From DUMJ01 sp964655195 (GTDB taxonomy: Bacteria; DUMJ01): a stretch of 5,867 bases of DNA. The translations under genes were made by a program, and so were the position numbers. The first letter of the stretch is position 1. The number at the start of each line of letters is the position of its first letter. Below are positions 1 to 4,566 of the stretch, piece after piece. The notes beneath the pieces are model-generated. The model did no database searches, was not told the origin of the DNA, and worked only from the letters and a program-made list of their open reading frames with translations. The stretch is from assembly GCA_964655195.1 (NCBI GenBank), contig CAZZLK010000124.1:1-5867 (forward strand). The letters run 5' to 3'.

Positions 1-1326
1 TATAATAGACTTAAGCCCTACCGCCTCGCACACACTTGCATAGAGGATTGCTAGGTCTACACAGGTACCTGCTTTATCCCTTAACACATCCCTTGGATAC
101 TTTAAATCTTGCCCGCCAGAGCTATATTCTGTAAGGAATCCTGATGGGGTCTGGTATGATATGCCATTAAATACCTCTAAATCGTACAAGGCTTTACAGA
201 ATTTGATGGCATCATCGTCATTGGCTGCAGCGGCTACTCCACCTGCATACTGGCTTACCATACCTGCAAAAGCCTTTACCGGATCATCCAGTTTGGTAAC
301 GAAGGCAGCTATTAGAGGAGAATTTGAGAAATCATCAGCCCAGGCACCTGTCCTTTCTTCTTCGGGCAGGTTAGAGAATTCAAACTGATTTATCCCCAGC
401 ACCTGTAATCTATACGATGCTGTATCGGTATATGTTTTACCTGCTGAATCTTTGTAGGAGTATTTTATTACGAGGTCACAGGGAGTAGCGCTTTTGAGTT
501 CAGCTATCCGTGGGGAGATTATCGGATAATAGAAGTCTACAACTGTTCCACCAGGGACCACAAGATTGTAAGTGCTTTCTGGAGACCAGGAAGTATAATC
601 CCCAAGTTTATAACTTATCCTCAGATCTGTTATATCAGATGTCCCTGTATTCCTGAAGATGGCTTTGGCTACCCAGTAACTGCCATCAAAGAGTTCTGGA
701 TTCCCATAGACCTTATAAAGGGCAGACATAACCCTTGGCTTCAATCTAACTGTGAAGTCTACACTTGTCTTACCTTTTGCTACCTTCCTCTCTAGGAGAT
801 AGGAGAAGAGTCCGGTTTTACTATCAAACTTACAATCAGAAACACCCTTAGGAAGGTTGATATTGAGCACCTGAATCATCACTACGTCACTTCCGACAGA
901 TTGAACTAGAAGAAATATAGCCCTTTTCCCATCGGAATATAACATATCTGCCCCTTTACCGATATTTATCGTCCATCTTTGCTTCTTATTTACTGCTCCA
1001 CCTAAGACATCCGCAGTAAGTTTTAGCGAGTTGTTTTGATCTTCGTATGAGACTTTGGCATTTCTTAATTCCATAGTAGCTGATGAACCTAGGAGATTTC
1101 TCGCTATTACGTAAGGATTGGGATAAGCTCTTTTTATCTGCAGATACATAGCGCTGGTTGGAAAACTCCACCTTACACTCAGGCTCATATTGCCCTTATC
1201 ATCCACCACTCCCCAGAGATTTACCTTTATGGTGTTTATTTTGGTAATAGTCTGTGGATATGCATTAGTTAATAGCAAAATAAGAGCCAGAGTAATAATA
1301 CTTACGATTACCTTCTTGGTAAACAT
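1..1326 (-). CDS. Secreted transglutaminase-like (papain-fold) protein, 3' end outside window
   Basis: An open frame of 442 codons runs without a stop from the ATG at 1326 off the left edge, so the C-terminus is missing. The start is supported by a GGGAGGT ribosome binding site (1334-1340) seven bases upstream and by a signal peptide immediately after it (basic FTKK, then hydrophobic residues 7-20, likely cleavage near residue 22-25). Residues about 30-210 are beta-rich and not recognised. Residues about 215-310 look like an Ig/CARDB-type beta-sandwich (FRNTGTSDITDLRISYKLG). From about 335 a transglutaminase-like domain begins, with the diagnostic DVLRDKAGTCVDLAILYAS; Cys422 is the expected nucleophile. 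The catalytic His and Asp would lie in the missing part, so activity cannot be judged. Many proteins with this arrangement continue into TPR or other repeats. The family includes cysteine proteases and cross-linking enzymes; the substrate is unknown. Predicted location is the periplasm or cell surface. It has its own promoter just beyond the peroxiredoxin terminator. Confidence 0.85.
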   Translation of the reverse strand, partial: MFTKKVIVSIITLALILLLTNAYPQTITKINTIKVNLWGVVDDKGNMSLSVRWSFPTSAMYLQIKRAYPNPYVIARNLLGSSATMELRNAKVSYEDQNNSLKLTADVLGGAVNKKQRWTINIGKGADMLYSDGKRAIFLLVQSVGSDVVMIQVLNINLPKGVSDCKFDSKTGLFSYLLERKVAKGKTSVDFTVRLKPRVMSALYKVYGNPELFDGSYWVAKAIFRNTGTSDITDLRISYKLGDYTSWSPESTYNLVVPGGTVVDFYYPIISPRIAELKSATPCDLVIKYSYKDSAGKTYTDTASYRLQVLGINQFEFSNLPEEERTGAWADDFSNSPLIAAFVTKLDDPVKAFAGMVSQYAGGVAAAANDDDAIKFCKALYDLEVFNGISYQTPSGFLTEYSSGGQDLKYPRDVLRDKAGTCVDLAILYASVCEAVGLKSII

Positions 1327-1370
1327 TTTAAAGACCTCCCTCTTTATTAAAATTGTTGAAACCCAGTTAT

Positions 1371-1399
1371 ATTTTATCATTCCATAGATATATTTACAA
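1371..1399 (-). promoter_or_regulatory. Probable sigma70-type promoter of the transglutaminase-like gene
   Basis: Read on the minus strand, TTGTAA (1394-1399) and TAAAAT (1371-1376) are separated by exactly 17 bases, matching the -35/-10 consensus at four and five of six positions. The predicted start near 1364 gives a leader of about 38 bases before the ATG at 1326. The -35 box overlaps the T-rich tail of the peroxiredoxin terminator, so termination of one gene and initiation of the next are packed together. AT-rich sequence makes chance matches possible. Confidence 0.5.
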
Positions 1400-1436
1400 T
1401 AAAAATCAAGAACCGGGTAACAGAACGTTACCCGGT
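1396..1436 (-). terminator. Intrinsic terminator of the peroxiredoxin gene
   Basis: ACCGGGTAAC (1412-1421) pairs perfectly with GTTACCCGGT (1427-1436) around a five-base loop. On the minus strand the stem is followed by a T-rich stretch (TCTTGATTTTTATTG, down to 1397), the layout of a factor-independent terminator. It lies 52 bases beyond the peroxiredoxin stop codon. There is no T-tract on the plus-strand side, so it is one-directional. Confidence 0.85.
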
Positions 1437-1488
1437 GGGATGAGAGGGAGAGAGAGGATAAGTGGAGGAAATATGATAAACGGGGTAG

Positions 1489-2136
1489 TTAGAGGCTCTT
1501 AAAACATAGATACCAGTCTACACATTCATAGCCCTCTTTTAATCTCTTTTCCAGAGCTTCTTGAGTATTTGGTGGCGGCACGATCACCTTTTCTCCGGGC
1601 GTCCAATTTGCCGGTGTAGCTACTCCATACTTATCACTTGTCTGAAGGGCATCTAGAAGTCTTATGATCTCCTGGATATTTCTACCATTTGTCAAAGGAT
1701 AGTAGATCATAGCCCTTAATATACCCTTATCATCAATGATGAATACCGCTCTTACCGCCTGAGTACTGCTTGCCTGAGGATGTACCATTCCATAGAGTGT
1801 AGATACTTTCATATCCAGATCCGCTATAACAGGGAAGGGGACCCTTATCCCGAAGTTTTTCTCTATGTTCTGCGCCCAGGCTAGATGTGAAAATATACTA
1901 TCAATACTGAGCCCTATCAACTGGGTATTTCTTTTTACAAATTCATCATAAGCCTTGCTGAAGGCAACAAACTCGGTAGTGCAGACTGGAGTAAAATCTG
2001 CCGGATGAGAGAATAATATTACCCATTTTCCTTTGTAATCCGATAGTTTTATCTTTCCGTGAGTAGTTACTGCTTCAAAATCTGGAGCTGGCTCGTTCAG
2101 TCTAGGTAAACTTACTGTTTTTACCTGTTCCTCCAT
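1489..2136 (-). CDS. Prx6-type peroxiredoxin (thioredoxin-dependent peroxidase)
   Basis: A 215-residue thiol peroxidase that reduces hydrogen peroxide and organic hydroperoxides in the cytoplasm; no signal peptide is seen. The AhpC/TSA domain covers residues about 10-145, with the active-site stretch PADFTPVCTTEF: Pro45, Thr49 and peroxidatic Cys52, and Arg129 as the conserved catalytic arginine. The C-terminal Prx6 segment is clear (VATPANWTPGEKVIVPPP, residues 172-189). Cys205 and Cys211 lie near the end (ECVDWYLC), six residues apart as in the Pyrococcus/Aeropyrum enzymes, where one acts as resolving cysteine; so this is probably a two-cysteine mechanism despite the 1-Cys Prx6 fold. The length is normal for the archaeal-like group. 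The ATG is preceded by a strong AGGAGGT site (2143-2149). It stands alone with its own promoter and terminator. The reducing partner is not visible here. Confidence 0.95.
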   Translation of the reverse strand: MEEQVKTVSLPRLNEPAPDFEAVTTHGKIKLSDYKGKWVILFSHPADFTPVCTTEFVAFSKAYDEFVKRNTQLIGLSIDSIFSHLAWAQNIEKNFGIRVPFPVIADLDMKVSTLYGMVHPQASSTQAVRAVFIIDDKGILRAMIYYPLTNGRNIQEIIRLLDALQTSDKYGVATPANWTPGEKVIVPPPNTQEALEKRLKEGYECVDWYLCFKSL

Positions 2137-2172
2137 ATTAACACCTCCTGATAATAACTTTTAACTAGAAAT

Positions 2173-2202
2173 ACTTTAACATAATTTAGATGTCTATGTC
2201 AA
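2173..2202 (-). promoter_or_regulatory. Probable promoter of the peroxiredoxin gene
   Basis: On the minus strand a perfect TTGACA (2197-2202) is followed after 18 bases by TAAAGT (2173-2178, four of six matches to TATAAT). The predicted start near 2166 leaves a leader of about 30 bases including the ribosome binding site at 2143-2149. It faces away from the promoter of the gene at 2268; the two -35 boxes are only four bases apart. Confidence 0.6.
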
Positions 2203-2206
2203 GACC

Positions 2207-2235
2207 TTGCTGGGTCAAAAGATTTAGTTTATAAT
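2207..2235 (+). promoter_or_regulatory. Probable promoter of the secreted unknown gene
   Basis: A perfect TATAAT (2230-2235) is preceded after 17 bases by TTGCTG (2207-2212, a weak -35 with TTG only). The predicted start near 2242 gives a short leader with AGGAGGT at 2257-2263, five bases before the ATG at 2268. Two copies of TTATAA (2229-2234 and 2240-2245) lie 11 bases apart over the -10 region. Confidence 0.5.
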
Positions 2236-2267
2236 AATCTTATAAATTCCAAAAACAGGAGGTTATT

Positions 2268-2879
2268 ATGAAGATAGCAAGATCAACTCTGTGTATTCTT
2301 TTCTTAATTATTTTTATTGTCTCTGGTTCTTTTATAGCTAAGGGGAGTGAGCCCGATGCAAGTATAGTGATTCGTCAGGATACTCTCAACAAATTCCTAT
2401 CCAATATAGGAGAGGTCAAAAAGACTGACACTTTTAGTATTGTAGGGATAAAGGGAGAATACACATGGACGGTCAAAAATCCAAAGATAATTTTGACCCC
2501 AGGACGAGCCCTTTTCCAGGCAGATATAACTGTATCTTTTAAGACCCTTCCTGTAACTTATTCTACACCAGCCTATGGGGAAGTTTCGGTTAAATATGAC
2601 CCTAATGATAATAAGATTAACATAAAAGTGGAGCGAGTGGCTTTTGAGGTGGCTTTTAATCTTCTGGGAAAGAGGGTAGTTGTTGGCGAAGTAGACATCT
2701 CTAGGATTTACCAGATAGCATTTTCTTTCCCAGGACCAAGACCATTTGAGTCCCTTGTGGAAGTAAGTTTGCCGGATGGTACCAGAAGGAAGATCAGAAT
2801 AGAGTCTGTCCCTGTTCTGGTGATTGAAGAGGGAAAGATTGTAGTCGGATCAGAGATAAACTTTATACCTGTACAGTAA
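2268..2879 (+). CDS. Small exported protein of unknown function
   Basis: A 203-residue protein that I do not recognise with confidence. The start is fixed by a strong AGGAGGT site and by the signal peptide that follows (basic MKIAR, hydrophobic residues 8-24, likely cleavage near AKGSE at 24-28). No lipobox is present, so it is not an obvious lipoprotein. The mature part (about 175 residues) is almost all alternating beta-strand pattern, starting with IVIRQDTLNKFLSN (33-46), a helix-like opening, and ending in VVVGSEINFIPV. This shape, a short N-terminal helix then amphipathic strands, resembles the TULIP-like lipid-binding families (DUF2993/DUF1439 type). That is inference from pattern, not from a recognised motif. 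There are no conserved catalytic residues, and the only cysteine (Cys9) lies in the signal peptide. It is divergent from the peroxiredoxin and convergent with the GH5 gene, 9 bases apart. Confidence 0.85.
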   Translation: MKIARSTLCILFLIIFIVSGSFIAKGSEPDASIVIRQDTLNKFLSNIGEVKKTDTFSIVGIKGEYTWTVKNPKIILTPGRALFQADITVSFKTLPVTYSTPAYGEVSVKYDPNDNKINIKVERVAFEVAFNLLGKRVVVGEVDISRIYQIAFSFPGPRPFESLVEVSLPDGTRRKIRIESVPVLVIEEGKIVVGSEINFIPVQ

Positions 2880-2888
2880 CAGATCCCT

Positions 2889-3887
2889 TTATTTCTCTGG
2901 TATTAATGCTTTTAGCAAAGGGGTTCGCCACTCTTCACTAACAGGATCGTAGATACCAAAGCCTGCACAGAACTCCCAATAGCACCAAGCGATACCCCTT
3001 TTCTCAGCTGATCTGGCTACATATGACGTCCATCTTACTCTAGAATCCATATCCGCCTTATTGTAAGCCCCAAACTCTCCCAAAAATAGAGGAATGTTAT
3101 TATTTTTCTTTGACCATTCAACTGCCATATCTAATTCACCAGAGATCAATAATTTTCCTATTTCTGTTCCAAGCCACTTGGTACCTACTGGAGGAGAAGG
3201 ACTTACCCACTCTGCTCCCTGATGTGTAAATCGGAATGGATTATAGTAATGAAAGGTGACCACCAGGTTTGGGTCTTTTGGAAGTTCCAGCTCTTTTAGT
3301 TTATATACACTGTTCCAGTCTGTAGGGCCAACTACGATCTTTCTTACTGGATTTGTTTTTCTTATAATTGCTATTGCCTCTTTTATGTATTGATTCCATA
3401 ATTTACTGTTCAGATAATGACAGGGCTCATTTAGGAGTTCAAACCAGAGCCTTTCTGGATAATCTTTATAGTGTACAGAGATCTGCTCCCAGATTTTTAA
3501 GAATCTATCCTTATGCCTTTCTGGTTTCTCCATCATCTCCTCGTAGTGATGTATGTTTATAATTACATAGAGTCCATTCTTTAAAGCCTCGTTTACTACA
3601 TGATCTACCCTCTCAAAAAAGCTTTTCTCAATAGTATATGGTGGCTTTGTGTCTGCGTGAGCTGACCATCTAACAGGTATCCTTACATGGTCAAAGCCGG
3701 CATCTTTTATCAGTTTAAAGTATTCATCCTTTATTATTACGCCCCATTGTCCTTCTATTGGTGCTTCCAGCGCATTACCAAGGTTAACCCCACGGGATAT
3801 TGGTAGCTTTTTATCCATAGCAATAACCCCCAGAGGGAAAATAAGTAAAACACATAATACAATAGATAAATAGAACAGTCTATTCAT
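2889..3887 (-). CDS. Secreted GH5 endoglucanase (Cel5A-like)
   Basis: A 332-residue glycoside hydrolase family 5 enzyme that cleaves beta-1,4-glucan, and in close relatives also mannan, with retention of configuration. A signal peptide occupies residues 1-23 (hydrophobic 4-22, cleavage near VIA-MD), so it is exported. The (beta/alpha)8 barrel fills the rest; there is no binding module or linker. Visible family motifs: RGVNLGNALEAP (32-43), HVRIPVRW (67-74, Arg69), NIHHYEE (111-117), LLNEP (151-155) with Glu154 as acid/base, HYYNPF (213-218), LGEFGAY (269-275) with Glu271 as nucleophile, and CYWEFCAGFGIYD (302-314). Several of these read as in Thermotoga maritima Cel5A (subfamily GH5_25), from memory. 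The residue after NEP is Cys156 where I recall His in the Thermotoga enzyme. A GAGGTGA ribosome binding site precedes the ATG. It is transcribed alone, divergent from gmhA. Endoglucanase versus mannanase preference cannot be read from sequence. Confidence 0.95.
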   Translation of the reverse strand: MNRLFYLSIVLCVLLIFPLGVIAMDKKLPISRGVNLGNALEAPIEGQWGVIIKDEYFKLIKDAGFDHVRIPVRWSAHADTKPPYTIEKSFFERVDHVVNEALKNGLYVIINIHHYEEMMEKPERHKDRFLKIWEQISVHYKDYPERLWFELLNEPCHYLNSKLWNQYIKEAIAIIRKTNPVRKIVVGPTDWNSVYKLKELELPKDPNLVVTFHYYNPFRFTHQGAEWVSPSPPVGTKWLGTEIGKLLISGELDMAVEWSKKNNNIPLFLGEFGAYNKADMDSRVRWTSYVARSAEKRGIAWCYWEFCAGFGIYDPVSEEWRTPLLKALIPEK

Positions 3888-3917
3888 ACTATCACCTCAT
3901 TTGTAATTTTTGAGTAT

Positions 3918-3927
3918 TATTATAATA
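3918..3927. promoter_or_regulatory. Palindromic overlapping -10 boxes between the GH5 gene and gmhA
   Basis: The ten-base perfect palindrome TATTATAATA creates TATAAT on the plus strand at 3921-3926 (towards gmhA, ATG 3957) and TATAAT on the minus strand at 3919-3924 (towards the GH5 gene, ATG ending at 3887). Each predicted leader would be about 25 bases. No good -35 box is seen at 16-18 bases on either side; TTGTAA at 3901-3906 is only 14 bases from the plus -10. Ribosome binding sites are a purine-rich AAAGGAAGGGGAG for gmhA (3937-3949) and GAGGTGA for the GH5 gene. Confidence 0.5.
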
Positions 3928-3956
3928 TAAAAATCTAAAGGAAGGGGAGATTTTCG

Positions 3957-4526
3957 ATGAACAGTATAATAGATATATTTAAAGAGGCGTATGATTGTAG
4001 AAATATCCTTTTAGATGAAGAGCTGATCTCTTCTGTTGAGAAGGCGACCAAGGTACTTATAGAAACGTTAAAGAATGGCAATAAGATTCTTGTGGCAGGA
4101 AATGGAGGGTCTTCTGCAGATAGTCAGCATCTTGTCGGGGAACTTGTGGGTAGATTTTTAAAAGAGAGGAAGGCTTTACCTGGTATAGCTCTTACCACAA
4201 ATACCTCGATCCTCACCGCTATAGGCAATGATTATTCTTTTGAAAGAGTATTCTCCAGACAGTTAGAAGCTCTGGGCAATAGAGGAGATGCGCTTATTGT
4301 GATCTCTACAAGCGGAAATGCAGAAAACCTGATATCTGCTGTTAGCACGGCTAAAAGTCTCTCTATAAAGACCGTAGGACTCCTGGGTCATAATGGAGGA
4401 AAACTGGGAAACCTGGTGGATATACCTATAATAGTCAGATTAGACTCAACTCCAAGGATCCAGGAGATACATATAATAATTATCCATACGATATGTCAGC
4501 TTATAGAGTCCGCCTTATTTGGATAA
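3957..4526 (+). CDS. gmhA: D-sedoheptulose 7-phosphate isomerase
   Basis: A 189-residue cytoplasmic SIS-domain enzyme, the usual length for GmhA. It converts sedoheptulose 7-phosphate to D-glycero-D-manno-heptose 7-phosphate, the first step to nucleotide-activated heptose for lipopolysaccharide core or S-layer/capsule glycans. Visible motifs: VAGNGGSSADSQHLVGELVGRF (46-67) with sugar-phosphate binding serines, LTTNTSILTAIGNDY (79-93), ISTSGNAENL (116-125) and STPRIQEIHIIIIHTICQLIE (164-184). Glu62 and His177 are 115 residues apart, the same spacing as catalytic Glu65 and His180 of the E. coli enzyme, and Gln169 matches Gln172; His58 is also in place. This separates it from other SIS sugar isomerases. 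The ATG follows a purine-rich ribosome binding site. None of the partner genes (hldE, gmhB, hldD) is in the window; it stands alone, convergent with the GH31 gene. Confidence 0.95.
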   Translation: MNSIIDIFKEAYDCRNILLDEELISSVEKATKVLIETLKNGNKILVAGNGGSSADSQHLVGELVGRFLKERKALPGIALTTNTSILTAIGNDYSFERVFSRQLEALGNRGDALIVISTSGNAENLISAVSTAKSLSIKTVGLLGHNGGKLGNLVDIPIIVRLDSTPRIQEIHIIIIHTICQLIESALFG

Positions 4527-4532
4527 TTATTT

Positions 4533-4566
4533 AGCGGACAGGCGAGCCCGCCTGTCCTGCTAGATT
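4533..4566 (+). terminator. GC-rich hairpin, probable shared terminator of gmhA and the GH31 gene
   Basis: GGACAGGCG (4536-4544) pairs perfectly with CGCCTGTCC (4549-4557) around the four-base loop AGCC. AGC (4533-4535) and GCT (4559-4561) extend it across a one-base bulge. It starts seven bases past the gmhA stop and is followed by AGATTTTAT, a modest T-tract for plus-strand transcripts. It also sits just beyond the GH31 stop, with an A/T-rich but poor T-tract on that side. It is much richer in G and C than its surroundings, so a mobile REP-like palindrome is an alternative. Confidence 0.65.

Noticed and set aside
161..388. Plus-strand open frame of 75 codons
   Set aside because: It lies opposite the transglutaminase-like gene, has no ribosome binding site and is of low complexity (Ser/Ala rich), as expected for an antisense shadow.
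986..1171. Minus-strand open frame of 61 codons
   Set aside because: It lies in another frame of the transglutaminase-like gene, which has a signal peptide and domain match in the true frame.
1190..1387. Plus-strand frame of 65 codons with hydrophobic stretches that look like membrane segments
   Set aside because: The hydrophobicity comes from the reverse complement of the AT-rich signal-peptide and promoter region; no ribosome binding site precedes it.
1473..1502. Plus-strand mini-ORF of nine codons after a GGAGGAA ribosome-binding-like sequence
   Set aside because: The purine-rich tract explains the apparent ribosome binding site, no promoter is visible, and the reading frame is too short and overlaps the end of the peroxiredoxin gene on the other strand.
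2885..2924. Possible terminator: CCCTTT and AAAGGG flanking a small TGCTTTTAGCA hairpin
   Set aside because: The outer arms are separated by a long loop, there is no T-tract after the second arm on the plus strand, and most of it is GH5 coding sequence.
3368..3562. Plus-strand open frame of 64 codons inside the GH5 gene
   Set aside because: It is antisense to well-conserved GH5 motifs and has no translation signals.
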